Of a DNA stretch of 64,000 nt, positions 54,156-64,000 are shown one piece after another. The notes beneath the pieces were generated by a model that was not told the DNA's origin, searched no databases, and worked only from the letters and a program-made list of their open reading frames with translations. The stretch is from Nipponacmea schrenckii (Eukaryota; Mollusca; Gastropoda; Lottiidae): the NCBI GenBank assembly GCA_030562195.1, contig CM060202.1, positions 31,548,599-31,612,598 on the forward strand. Direction: 5' to 3'. A program made the translations under genes and the position numbers. Numbering within the stretch: position 1 is the stretch's first letter; every line of letters begins with the position of its first letter.

Positions 54156-55013
54156 CCAATGAAATAAGATTACATTGAGCACACATTCTGATTCTTCAAA
54201 TGATTTGAAGATCAATACCCCGGTAAATAGAACGACTGTGTAAGGGGTAATAATTTGAACAACGAAGAAATTAAACAGTAACATTTTTATCTATTTTCAT
54301 TTAATCTTACAAAATACAATTTACATTTCTTAGAAACAATTACCATTTCCAAACCATGAAAAACAAAATGCTTTAAAAAAAAATACTGTTACTAGAACAT
54401 GTTTATCGTATTCAATTAGATTCTTGAAATCTTGGTTATTAATTATTTGACAGCAGCTCAAAATAGAAACCAAGTTAATAGAACAACTGGTAATAGAATA
54501 ATTGGATGTTTGTTAATTAAGGAATGATTCCAACTTGAACAACAATAAATAGACATCAAATATATTTCTTACACTGAATCTAAATCTTAATCTAGTTCAG
54601 TACGGAAGGGTATTAGTACCTAAAGTCCATGCTATGCAGAAATGCTTAAATCACTTATGTAAGGTTGATGATAGGCCTACAGATATTTTGTATTATAAGT
54701 TAAAAGTTGTCCGTAAAAATACCAGTAGGGCCTGATGTATAAGACGTAGGCTACCTACATAACGATTCATATGTTTCATGTTTAAAGTGAAAAGATATAG
54801 GCCTAACACATGTAAAAAAAGTCAAATGTTAAATTTTCACACTAAACCTCTTATATAAGTATTTTGTCTGCAATCGCATTCCATAATACATTTGACCTTT
54901 TGAACTTTAGATAAAACCTAATTATCTTTACTTTGGACTTACCACACAGAATCGCTTTAATAATGACGTCACGTTGCTAAGTCTGGAAAACTCTAGTAGG
55001 CCATTATCTAAAT
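54156..55013 (-). other. 3' flank of ankyrin copy B
   Basis: 54156-54335 and 54894-55013 match the copy-A flank (30955-31180). The roughly 555 bp between them (54336-54893) is present only here. No genes seen. Confidence 0.6.
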
Positions 55014-57845
55014 CTAGTCTGGGTATTTTAAACCCGCATGTACCTCATTTAAATATTTACAATCTTTATACACTAAATAATCATTCTCATAATCATCATT
55101 CTCCGTATTTAAATCATAGGAATCAAAATCATCATCATCATCAATAACAGACTCTAACTTAACAGGCAGTGAAAATCGTTCAGAATCAATATCTTTAAAC
55201 AGTAAAAAATCCTGTACCATTTTGATATCGGTAAGTTCTGAAATTCGGTCATGAATTGCTAGACCTGTATTTTGTCTGATAACTCTTCTACAGATATCTT
55301 TAAGGCTCAGATTGTTGGCGAAAAGGTAGAATTTTTCTCTTTGTGTTTCTCTTGGAGTTTCTGGCAATGATGCTTCATAAGTTTCCTCGACTTCAAAATG
55401 TAATATTTGTGTAATTTGTTGAAATGAGCCACCACTTAAATACAAGATTTGCCTTAATTCATGCCTAGATTGTGAAGAAAATTCTTCAAGAGATATCTGA
55501 CCATAGGAGATTTCTCCATCATCTGAGGTTAAAAGGTGAAGGTTGACATTTTTGAAGACAAGATATTTGATAAAATTGACAGTTTGATCGATTTGCCATA
55601 ATGGTGAGAATTGGAGTACATTTTGAATAATAGTGTTACCATTAAGACATGGCTGATTAAAAGATTGTCTACAACCACTGGACAGAAGTAAATTAAAACC
55701 ATAATCACCGAATGTGAATGCAGATCGTCCCTGGTTGTCCACAATATTCACATCAGCTCCATGTTTTAATAGTGTTTCTAACAATTTTCTATCATTCTTC
55801 AAACAAGCCAACATTAAAACTGTTTTCCCGTTATTATCTTGTATATTGACGTCTGCACCAAGACTGAGTAAAATATTAATACATTCAAGATATCTGGGAT
55901 AGAATTCACGGGCACATAACTCTATCACTATTGAATTGACTTTCATCTTATTTAATTTTTCTTTAATCAAAGTAAACCCAATAACACATAGATGGAGTGC
56001 AGTATGGCCCTGATGGTTTTGTATATTGACGTCACAGGGTACATCAGTTAAAAATTGAATGAAGGGTAAATTATTTAACAATGAGGCCACCATTAATGGT
56101 GAATTACCGGCATTATTTAAAAGGTTAAAATCTAATCCATAATCAAATAAAAAACTATAGCCTAAATATAAATAATCAAAATAATAACGAGAGAAAAGAT
56201 GAACGATATTTTCACCTGATGACGTTAAAGAATTAATATAGAGTCCGTTTGTAATTAAAAACCATAGAGATTGATAATCATTCTTACTGAGAATATATTC
56301 AACTAACTGAAGGTGATTATTCTCATGTTCAGTTAAAACATCAATATTATGTTGGATTAAAACACGAAATAATTCCACATTCTGAGATTTTGCTATTTTA
56401 TGAAGAAAGTTTAAACCATACCGAGTGGAGAATACTTCTGTTTTATCACATTTACCACTTTCTATCAAACACCTCACTATTTCTATTTTATCCTTCTTTA
56501 CTGCTATATGTAATGGTGTATAACCTTCACTGTCCTGTTTATTGATATCACAGTTTGTGTGGTTTGTTAAATACCTCACTATTTCTATATTATCCTTCTC
56601 TACTGCTATATGTAATGGTGTATAACCTTCACTGTCCTGTTTATTGATATCACAGTTTGTGTGGTTTGTTAAACACCTCACTATTTCTATATTATCCTTC
56701 TTTACTGCTATATGTAATGGTGTATAACCTCCATAGTCCTGTTTATTGATATCACATTTACCACTTTCTATCAAACACCTCACTATTTCTATATTATCAT
56801 ACCTTACTGCTATATGTAATGGTGTATAACCTATATTGTCCTGTTTATTGATATCACAGTTTGTATGGTTTGTTAAACACCTCACTATTTCTATATTACC
56901 ATTCTCTACTGCTATATGTAATGGTGTATAACCTCTACTGTCCTGTTTATTGATATCACAGTTTGTGTGGTTTGTTAAATACCTCACTATTTCTATATTA
57001 TCCTTCTTTACTGCTATATGTAATGGTGTATAACTTATAATGTTCTGTTTATTGATATCACAGTTTGTATGGTTTGTTAAATACCTCACTATTTCTATAT
57101 TATCCTTCTTTACTGCTATATGTAATGGTGTATAACCTCCATCGTCCTGTTTATTGATATCACATTTACCACTTTCTATCAAACACCTCACTATTTCTAT
57201 ATTATCATACCATACTGCTATATGTAATGGTGTATAACCTATACTGTCCTGTTTATTGATATCACAGTTTGTATGGTTTGTTAAACACCTCACTATTTCT
57301 ATATTACCATTCTCTACTGCTATATGTAATGGTGTATAACCTCTACTGTCCTGTTTATTGATATCACAGTTTGGATGGTTTGTTAAACACCTCACTATTT
57401 CTATATTACCATTCTCTACTGCTATATGTAATGGTGTATAACCTCCATTGTTCTGTTTATTGATATCACATTTACCACTTTCTATCAAACACCTCACTAT
57501 TTCTATTTTATCATTCTTTACTGCTATATGTAATGGTGTATAACCTCCATAGTCCTGTTTATTGATATCACAGTTTGTGTGGTTTGTTAAACACCTCACT
57601 ATTTCTATATTACCCCTCACTACTGCTATATGTAATGGTGTATTACCTATATTGTTCTGTTTATTGATATCACAGTTTGTATGGTTTGTTAAACACCTCA
57701 CTATTTCTATATTATTATACACTACTGCTATATGTAATGGTGTATAACCTGTACTGTTCTGTGTATTGATATCACAATCACCTCTCTCTATTAATCTGTT
57801 TAAAGACTCTATATCATTGTTGTTCACAGCATCGAATAAATCCAT
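55014..57845 (-). CDS. Ankyrin-repeat protein with SOCS-box-like C-terminus (ASB-like), copy B
   Basis: An uninterrupted 943-codon frame from ATG (57845) to TAG (55014-55016). Residues 1-20 (MDLFDAVNNNDIESLNRLIE) lead into 13 nearly identical ankyrin repeats of 34 residues, consensus CDINKQDSRGYTPLHIAVEN plus NIEIVRCLTNHTN. A divergent middle part follows, with further ankyrin-like units (DVNIQNHQGHTALHL, ADVNIQDNNGKTVLMLACLK). Near the C-terminus LSLKDICRRVIRQNTGLAIH fits the BC-box of a SOCS box ([S/T]LxxxCxxxI, then the IR step). This would recruit Elongin B/C and Cullin 5 (family knowledge, ASB proteins). The tail is acidic (DDDDDFDSYDLNTENDDYEN). The ATG lies 12 bp after an acceptor (TTTATTTATTACAG, ending at 57858), so a noncoding 5' exon is implied. 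The substrate is unknown. Confidence 0.85.
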   Translation of the reverse strand: MDLFDAVNNNDIESLNRLIERGDCDINTQNSTGYTPLHIAVVYNNIEIVRCLTNHTNCDINKQNNIGNTPLHIAVVRGNIEIVRCLTNHTNCDINKQDYGGYTPLHIAVKNDKIEIVRCLIESGKCDINKQNNGGYTPLHIAVENGNIEIVRCLTNHPNCDINKQDSRGYTPLHIAVENGNIEIVRCLTNHTNCDINKQDSIGYTPLHIAVWYDNIEIVRCLIESGKCDINKQDDGGYTPLHIAVKKDNIEIVRYLTNHTNCDINKQNIISYTPLHIAVKKDNIEIVRYLTNHTNCDINKQDSRGYTPLHIAVENGNIEIVRCLTNHTNCDINKQDNIGYTPLHIAVRYDNIEIVRCLIESGKCDINKQDYGGYTPLHIAVKKDNIEIVRCLTNHTNCDINKQDSEGYTPLHIAVEKDNIEIVRYLTNHTNCDINKQDSEGYTPLHIAVKKDKIEIVRCLIESGKCDKTEVFSTRYGLNFLHKIAKSQNVELFRVLIQHNIDVLTEHENNHLQLVEYILSKNDYQSLWFLITNGLYINSLTSSGENIVHLFSRYYFDYLYLGYSFLFDYGLDFNLLNNAGNSPLMVASLLNNLPFIQFLTDVPCDVNIQNHQGHTALHLCVIGFTLIKEKLNKMKVNSIVIELCAREFYPRYLECINILLSLGADVNIQDNNGKTVLMLACLKNDRKLLETLLKHGADVNIVDNQGRSAFTFGDYGFNLLLSSGCRQSFNQPCLNGNTIIQNVLQFSPLWQIDQTVNFIKYLVFKNVNLHLLTSDDGEISYGQISLEEFSSQSRHELRQILYLSGGSFQQITQILHFEVEETYEASLPETPRETQREKFYLFANNLSLKDICRRVIRQNTGLAIHDRISELTDIKMVQDFLLFKDIDSERFSLPVKLESVIDDDDDFDSYDLNTENDDYENDYLVYKDCKYLNEVHAGLKYPD

Positions 57846-57856
57846 TTTTAAACCAG

Positions 57857-57880
57857 CCTGTAATAAATAAAACAGTAATT
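57857..57880 (-). promoter_or_regulatory. 3' splice site of a 5' UTR intron, ankyrin copy B
   Basis: Minus strand: ATTACTGTTTTATTTATTACAG then GCTGG, a pyrimidine-rich acceptor 12 bp upstream of the ATG. The same site exists in copy A at about 33872. Confidence 0.6.
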
Positions 57881-58655
57881 ATACAATCTGTAAATATCTA
57901 ACTAAAATACATATATTTGTTTTAGCAGCTTTGGTGTTGGATTATCCACGAAATATGAAATGAAAAATTTCCGACGTGATAATGAACAATTCTACAAAGT
58001 TTTTCAAATCCAGAAAAGAATTTTGCCTTCATCCCCCCCCCCCCCCTCTCAAAATACCTAAAGAAATTACGAAATGACATTGGTTCTGTTTTGCCGATGA
58101 AAATTGGCGATAACTTCCAACTGGCTACTGCAGGCAGGCTACCGCACACCCAAAAACCATCAAGATAGAATGTCAATATAGGTTATATTTTTATTCACAA
58201 AGTTTAATGGTAGTAGGTTATGGTAAATAAACTGTAAAGCAATATGACATCTTAGCCAGGACGAAAACAATTCTTAACATCAAAAAATGGCACCATGCAT
58301 AATAAAGACACAATTATTCAGTCTTGAAGAACAGTTATTCGAGTAGAGAGTTCTAAAATAATTCTTACGATAATAAAATAAACGTATTTGTTGTTTAAAT
58401 TTGTACCTTTGATAATCATTTGCATATGGAATGAACGTAAATGCTAAAATATAATATTTATTTAGATGGGTCAACACTAGTGACGACACGAATATGACTA
58501 GAGTTACTAGTGACTGGTGAATTGTGTTATTCATTATAAATAGTAAGGTGTGCTAAACATATCACTTAAAATGTTTTTAAGAAATAAAAGAGTAAATGTT
58601 TGTAAAACAGCACAACATTCTTGATACTAAAGGCCTCACGGTTCGAGGTAAAACA
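57881..58655 (-). other. 5' flank or intron of ankyrin copy B
   Basis: Nearly identical to 33885-34660 of copy A, with a longer poly-C run at 58035-58047. No coding exon recognised. Confidence 0.55.
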
Positions 58656-59384
58656 TGATAAAATCTTTTCTAGATTTAAAGTTTTTCAAGAGAAACTATC
58701 TATTTTTGTTCAAAACTGGTAAGAAATATTTCCTGAGAAGAAACTAGAATATGTCTGTGACACGTCACTTACCTGTCACAGATTTCCTTCTTAAGTTAGG
58801 AATTCTTACTTAAGATCGTTATGAGAATAGCCTACCAGGTCTAAAATGTCCACGTTACAACCGAATATCAGGACAATGGGTGACATTTTATAATTCCTAT
58901 ACTAGTATTTAGCTCGTTAGACATCAAAATGTCATTGATAAAATAAATATAAACTAGAGCCGTAAGACTTACGACACTGAGGCAGTGCGTTGTATTACGG
59001 GAATGCAGCATTAAGAATTCAAATAATGATATTATGTATTTGCAATTGTTTCTCTTCAACGTAAAAAAGGTGTTTTACAAAACGTCTAAGGGACATAACA
59101 CCTCATTTGAGATTATAAATTGATTTCGGATTTCATTAACTTTCCAGATCGTTGATACTTTTAATTTGTTTATTTATTTATTTATCAATCTTAATTAAGG
59201 TAGCAAGAACATTAGATCCTGCAATTTGTGGCAAGTTGCCAAGGTAATATCAAGAAACATCAAATTAACAGCGCGGCTTTACATCTTTAAGAGTGTATTT
59301 TATAGAGTTGCGTCCCTTAGACCACTAGTCCACTCAACTGTACATTATTGTTGCTTAAATGAATATCATTTAAAATTCTAAAGA
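58656..59384. other. 729-bp block present only in copy B
   Basis: It interrupts the duplicated flank between AAAACAT and AATGTAATTTCC. No terminal repeats or coding similarity seen; it is either an insertion in B or a deletion in A. Confidence 0.55.
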
Positions 59385-59500
59385 ATGTAATTTCCTTCCA
59401 AATATTTCATATCATACATCGCCAACAACGAGAAATACACAATAATCCCTTTTATTTAAGATATATAATAACTTAGAATCATTTTAACTGGATGTAGAAC
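59385..59500 (+). repeat. End of duplication, with empty TTAA site
   Basis: Matches 34659-34760 and continues across TTAA (59484-59487) to CTGGATGTAGAACG without the MITE found in copy A. Confidence 0.85.
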
Positions 59501-59839
59501 GATTAAACTAAAAAATAAATTTGGATCGCTGAAACTCATATCTTGTAGATCGCCCAAACGCAACGTTCATTGAACAGAAATTTTTAAATGGCGATGAAAC
59601 CCTAAGTATAAATCTTACAATAATGTTTAATATATCATTAGACAGAACTTCTCGAGACAGATCACATTTGTTCAGGTCAAAAGTTCGCCCAATGTCAACG
59701 TCACAATTTATGACCCTTCAAAGTTTAAAAATTTTAATCGTAAAAAATCAAAATCAAAATTCGGCAATCGTTTATAGTTATATACATACCAATAACACAA
59801 ATCGAATTATCCCCCGAGACCCTATTTCGATTTAGAGAA
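59501..59839 (+). other. Single-copy stretch without features
   Basis: A 70-codon frame at 59623-59835 has no recognisable features. Confidence 0.45.
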
Positions 59840-60035
59840 AAACACGCACAGTTAGTAGAGAAGAAATTACAGAATTTCTGTCGTATGTAAAGTGGGTCAC
59901 GTGATAGAGCTTTTTAAAATTAAAATTCGTGATTTTCAAATGGCTATAAAACCGGAAGTAAACATCGGACAATAAAAGTGAAGATACCATTGGGTAGATA
60001 TAATCAAGGGCAATAACTTGTTGGAGAAATTTTAA
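59840..60035 (-). repeat. Dispersed repeat, inverted partner of 62905-63085
   Basis: Read on the minus strand it shares TTGCCCTTGA, CTTCCGGTTTTATAGCCATT, TGAAAATC and TCACGTGACC..TTTACATACG with the plus strand at 62938-63072. Confidence 0.75.
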
Positions 60036-60845
60036 CAGTTTGTATGTGGCACTTGTATTTTTGGCTGAGGGCTCTGACCAAAAAAAAAAAAAAAAACATT
60101 TCGAAACCAAAGCAGTGCAATAATCGGTAAAGAACTGTAGAGTGAGAACATACCAAATGTGAATGAACTGACATACATGGAACCCTTTCCCCCTCGCTTG
60201 CTCCCTCCACCCCTGAATGAACTGACCGACAGGGTAGGTTTAATAACCTATATTTATTCAAGACTCAAATCAACATCCGAAAATAACGATCAATGACCCT
60301 TAAGAAAAAAGTTTTAACAAATAAATAAATGTTCTCTAGATTCTAAATAGGAATTATTATTTACATTTATATTTAATATAACACTTACCTGATATATTTC
60401 AGTGTTGGTTAATTTAAAAATTACACTTTACAACAATAAATAATATTCGACCTTGTTTTTATTTTCATCTAAAATTGTTCAGAGACTATCGATACTGTTA
60501 TTATAATTCACATAAAAATAATCGATACAATTCGACAAACCAACGAACGATGACAGTAAACAGTATACAGACTAGAGCGGCACTCGACAATATATCAAAC
60601 ACAAATTATAAACAAAGTTTGTTCAGAGGTTCAGGTACGTCTAATGACAAACTGGGATCGTCTCAAGTTATATAGACCTAAAAATAATATGACGCTATCA
60701 TTCTGTATCTAATGTTCCAGAATATTCTCTATTCAAAAGATGAATGAAAACTTTTCAAAAGATGTTAAATGACTAAAAACATGCTATTCAATACAGACTG
60801 TTATTCAATCGATCAATTTGAAATGGTTTCTATACACGCCTCTAG
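60036..60845 (+). other. Single-copy stretch without recognised genes
   Basis: AT-rich; poly-A run at 60080-60096. The 66-codon frame at 60475-60675 shows nothing recognisable. Confidence 0.45.
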
Positions 60846-61070
60846 TTAAAGGGATACTTCGTCTTAGAATGAAAATACGATTTTTAACTTTTCCAATAAA
60901 AGCATGTAGATATACCTGCTGCCATAAATAACATAAAAGAATCCTTAAATAATCTGATAAATCCAAAAACTTAGTAATTATCTATAAATTTAATTGATTC
61001 TTAAAAAACGCTTAATAAATTGTTTCAACGTTTGTACTTATTTACTTAGTTTTGTGAGTTTTTAAAGAAA
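60846..61070. mobile_element. TTAA-type (piggyBac-like) element, left end
   Basis: It begins TTAAAGGGATACTTCGTCTTAGAA, related to the 34761 MITE terminus (AGGGATAATAGGCGTTAGAA). The internal sequence aligns with 52085-52250. The right terminus was not found. Confidence 0.5.
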
Positions 61071-61864
61071 AGGAAAAATGTATTAGTCAGCAATACGTGT
61101 ACATCATAACAACGTTAGATAGAAATTTTATAATCTTTTAGTTTGATTTTGATATGATGTATTACTCTGTATTATTATTATAATTCACCAATTCGCTTTC
61201 TTCTCGTGAAAGGACACTGCTGTATTGAAGATTACCAAACCCTTCCTGTTCAACAAAGAAAAACATTTGAATAGTCATCGAACCCGGGCAATTAAGAGGT
61301 CGTGGGAAACACCGACTAACGTCCTGTTGGATTGAATTTAAATTCTAACCAGCGAGAGTTATTATCAAGTTTTCAGCCCCAAGTTTTATATCATTATTAC
61401 CTCTATTTCTATTGATATAAAAACACATGTCCATTTTGAGCAATATCAAACAACTTCACGAAAAATATTTTAATCATTTTTACGAGACTAATTTCAGATA
61501 TATTTTGTTACATCATTGAACCTTTTTAAATATTAAAATCTATTGAAAACGGATGAAAAAGAAAGCACCTTCAAACACCATTCGATTATTTTTATAACAA
61601 TTGGAATAGCAGCCTCAAAATAGTAGGCTACTGTTAGTTTTTAGTTAAAAGTTAAAATATATTCATACTCCCAGAATCAACAGAAACAAATATAGTAGAC
61701 TAGAAACATATTAAACCCAATATATAAATAAACAGTACATTAAGTAAACCAGGTGAACAACTGAAAAGATGTATATTAACAAACTCTTTTCTTTAGACAA
61801 TAGAAATAGAATATTAACTTTATTATAAAAGGTGATTCTACTGAAGGAACATAGAATAAGATGT
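61071..61864 (+). other. Single-copy stretch; tail matches the contig-edge repeat
   Basis: No genes seen. 61812-61867 repeats part of 40505-40675. Confidence 0.5.
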
Positions 61865-62066
61865 TATTACGTATTTCGACTTTGGCGAAAACGTATTGTA
61901 ATCGTTCGGATTATTACGTATTTCGACTTTGGCGAAAACGTATTGTAATCGTTCGGATTATTACGTATTTCGACTTTGTCGAAAACGTATTGTAATCGTT
62001 CGGATTATTTTATTACGTATTTCGACTTTGGCGAAAACGTATTGTAATCGTTCGGATTATTTTATT
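61865..62066 (+). repeat. 47-bp hairpin-forming tandem repeat, 4 copies
   Basis: TTACGTATTTCGACTTTGGC, GAAAACGTATTGTAATCGTT and CGGATTA repeat. TACGTATTTCG can pair with CGAAAACGTA across ACTTTGG in each unit. Confidence 0.9.
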
Positions 62067-62073
62067 TTTTTTT

Positions 62074-62098
62074 TGCAGTGCGTTCTTCGAACGCACTG
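62074..62098. other. Perfect 11-bp inverted repeat with 3-nt loop
   Basis: GCAGTGCGTTC, loop TTC, then GAACGCACTGC, directly after the 47-bp array and followed by T-rich sequence. Confidence 0.85.
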
Positions 62099-62904
62099 CT
62101 TTGTTTTCGAAATGACTATTTTTTTTTTTTTTTTTGTCTCTTTCTGGTCACGCTCCCCAGCCATAACTGCAAATGTCTTACACAATCTAGCGTGATATTG
62201 TAACGTAATCTTGTGCTCGTTGTTGTTTAAATGTAAAATGACGCATTTTTGTTCTACCGGAAATGACGTAGAACGTCACAAATTTTATTTTTGTTTACTA
62301 ACTCACGGCTCGTTATTTTATCCAATCTGGTTCGGACTTTTTTTATTTACTACTTATAACTTAGATTTACATAATAGCAGTTTAAAAATTAGGAAATTTT
62401 TACTTTTGTTGCTGACTTTTGAATTTTCAAATTTAACACTTTTTCTAACTTTTGCAATTTTGATTAGATCGAAATCAAAATTTGCAGTTAGATAAACATT
62501 TTTCTTGTCAAGAAAAATCTGTTTTCAAAATGTCGACATCACTTCCGGTTTCGGCGTCATACGTCGCTAAACTTCGAATTTTCACTTCCGGAATTCTAAA
62601 GATATTTGAATTTTTTTTTTTGCAATTAGTTACTATTAACCCATAATGATTTTATAATTAACAAAAATTGAACCGGAAGTAACAGATCAGTCGCCATCAT
62701 TAAACCACTTACTTTTGTAAAGTGAAAAATTGGGCCTTAGGGGTTAATCGGACAATTGTAATTTTGATGTCTATGTAATCTTCAATCGATTTCTAACAAT
62801 TCTTAGGAAGCCGAATTTTGAATTTCGATTTAGCTTACCTTTCATTTCCGGTTCTTTTTTTTCACTTAGTGCCTAATTTTCCAACGTTCATATATCGTGA
62901 CCTT
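62099..62904 (+). other. Repeat-like sequence without recognised genes
   Basis: Several ACTTCCGG/CCGGAAGT motifs (62540, 62583, 62675) hint at old transposon sequence. The frame at 62211-62495 is AT-driven and not recognisable. Confidence 0.4.
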
Positions 62905-63085
62905 GACCTTTGGTGACCATGTGACCTGCACAAAAGTTGTTGCCCTTGTCGAGATCTATCCATTGATGTCTTCATTTGTGTTGTGAAATGTCAACTTCCG
63001 GTTTTACAGCCATTTGAAAATTGCACTTTTTAACTTCGAAGAGCTCTGTCACGTGACCTCATTTACATACGTCAAAATTTCTTTT
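62905..63085 (+). repeat. Dispersed repeat, inverted partner of 59840-60035
   Basis: Contains GTTGTTGCCCTTGTCGAGAT, CAACTTCCGGTTTTACAGCC and GAGCTCTGTCACGTGACCTC in the same order as the minus strand at 59.9 kb. Confidence 0.75.
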
Positions 63086-63728
63086 ATGTCCTTATTACGC
63101 GTAATTTATTCTTTCCAACGGTGTATAACACTTTATATTTTGATCAAAATTGCGCTTTTAAATATTAGAAAATTTTGTTCTTAGTTCTATATTAATTGTG
63201 CGTGATTTATGAAAAAGCACGTGTTTTTTTTTTTAAATTTACGTCTTATTTTTTCACAAAAATTGGTAGATGAGTAGACAAAAAATTATCATTAAAGATT
63301 CCGATAAAACATTTTCCGAAATTAGCCGGAAACGTCCGAAAGTGACCAAAAAATGAAGAAAATCACAGAAATCGGAATTTTAAATTAAATTTTTGCACAA
63401 ACTTGCAATTTTTTTATTCCACAGAATTAGTACCATCAATATCTTCATTTTGTATGTATGCCATATATGCAAATTCCTAACCGTTTGATCGCCATCTTGA
63501 AATATGCAAATTATTGGAAAAATACTACTCGTCCGCCATTTTTAATCCTATTTTTTCAGACTTGTTTTAAAATATAATTTGGATAATTATCTAGGTCCTC
63601 TAGTGGCATATTTTTCGATTTCAAATTTGTCTTTGGACCAGATCCTGCCAAAGTTTTTCAAAACTGACTTCCGTCTGAAAGTTAATAACTTTTGAACTCT
63701 ACCATATGCATCCTTTTGATCTCAAAAC
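63086..63728 (+). other. Sequence upstream of LINE tail, nothing recognised
   Basis: AT-rich with CCGCCATTTT and GCCATCTTGAAATATGCAAA motifs; no coding similarity seen. Confidence 0.4.
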
Positions 63729-63932
63729 AACATCATCAGAGAGGCACTGGACTGGAATCCCCAAGGGCATAGAAGACAAGGACGACCTTTACATAGCTTG
63801 AAAAGAATAAGACTGAAAGAGCTAGGAAGGATTGGCAAGACCTGGAATGAAGCAAAAAGAACAGCTCATAATAGAGTGAGATGGAGAACGTCTGTAGCAG
63901 CCCTATTCTCCGCAAGGAACGAAGAGGACTAA
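63729..63932 (+). pseudogene. LINE ORF2 C-terminal fragment
   Basis: An open frame to TAA reads NIIREALDWNPQGHRRQGRP, then SLKRIRLKELGRIGKTWNEA, then RTAHNRVRWRTSVAALFSAR with NEED. The AL.W.P.G.R..GRP..(T/S)..R....EL...G.TW.(E/D)....A..R..WR..V.AL pattern ends many invertebrate LINE ORF2 proteins. The upstream reverse transcriptase is absent, so it is a 5'-truncated copy. Confidence 0.88.
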
Positions 63933-64000
63933 CTTACTAATATGCATCCTTTATTTTTCTGCACAATCATCTTCATTGGCTAAAGGTTCATATGATACCT

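Noticed and set aside
55529..55902. Small frames within the ankyrin gene on either strand
   Set aside because: Shadows of the 943-codon gene, which has clear domain matches.

Overview
The window is eukaryotic genomic DNA: AT-rich, with spliced genes (GT/AG introns), retroelement and DNA-transposon remains, a 500-base assembly gap (40687-41186) and many tandem arrays. It looks like an invertebrate animal, most likely a mollusc or other lophotrochozoan. The evidence is a divergent TRPM2-type channel with a C-terminal NUDT9-H domain, ankyrin/SOCS-box genes, several LINE lineages, a SINE carrying a GGATGGGAC/ACCGAGGTCC core, and a short TTAGGG tract. The species assignment is inference.

Region 1 (1-30.3 kb, + strand) holds the 3' two thirds of one TRPM2-like gene in 18 exons (1053-27012, stop at 27010-27012). 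Splice phases agree across all but one of the 17 junctions. They encode the pre-TM region, S1-S6, the TRP helix, a coiled coil and a NUDT9-H domain; the N-terminal exons lie upstream of the window. Three features suggest a divergent or decaying copy. Exon 3 carries one base too many. The Nudix box has lost most catalytic acids. The exon for the NUDT9-H core (GRTG/GRG/WGPN and PGG region) is absent where it should be, between 22824 and 25532. Minisatellites of about 21-132 bp fill roughly 12 kb of this gene's introns. One 38-bp array is a multiplied copy of the intron/exon junction beside it.

Region 2 (30.3-59.5 kb) is a diverged segmental duplication. Two minus-strand ankyrin-repeat plus SOCS-box genes (copy A 31181-33860, broken; copy B 55014-57845, intact, 943 aa) share flanks that include the same 38-bp minisatellite. 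Copy B has gained extra blocks: a CR1-like LINE, a piggyBac-like terminus and others. Copy A has gained a 466-bp TTAA-flanked MITE, whose empty site is preserved beside copy B. Between the ankyrin copies lie two related blocks (36.1-40.0 and 45.4-50.7 kb) made of a 60-bp minisatellite and a conserved spacer of about 590 bp. Also there are a 784-bp inverted-repeat element with a PIF1-helicase fragment, LINE reverse-transcriptase fragments, a SINE and a 68-bp array.

Region 3 (59.5-64 kb) has no convincing host gene. It carries dispersed repeats (one family in inverted orientation at 59.85 and 62.9 kb), a hairpin-forming 47-bp array, and the C-terminal end of a LINE ORF2 at 63729-63932.

No RNA genes, CRISPR arrays or bacterial-type operons were seen. 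Exon boundaries come from reading splice signals and phase by eye, and homology calls come from recognising family motifs, not from database searches.
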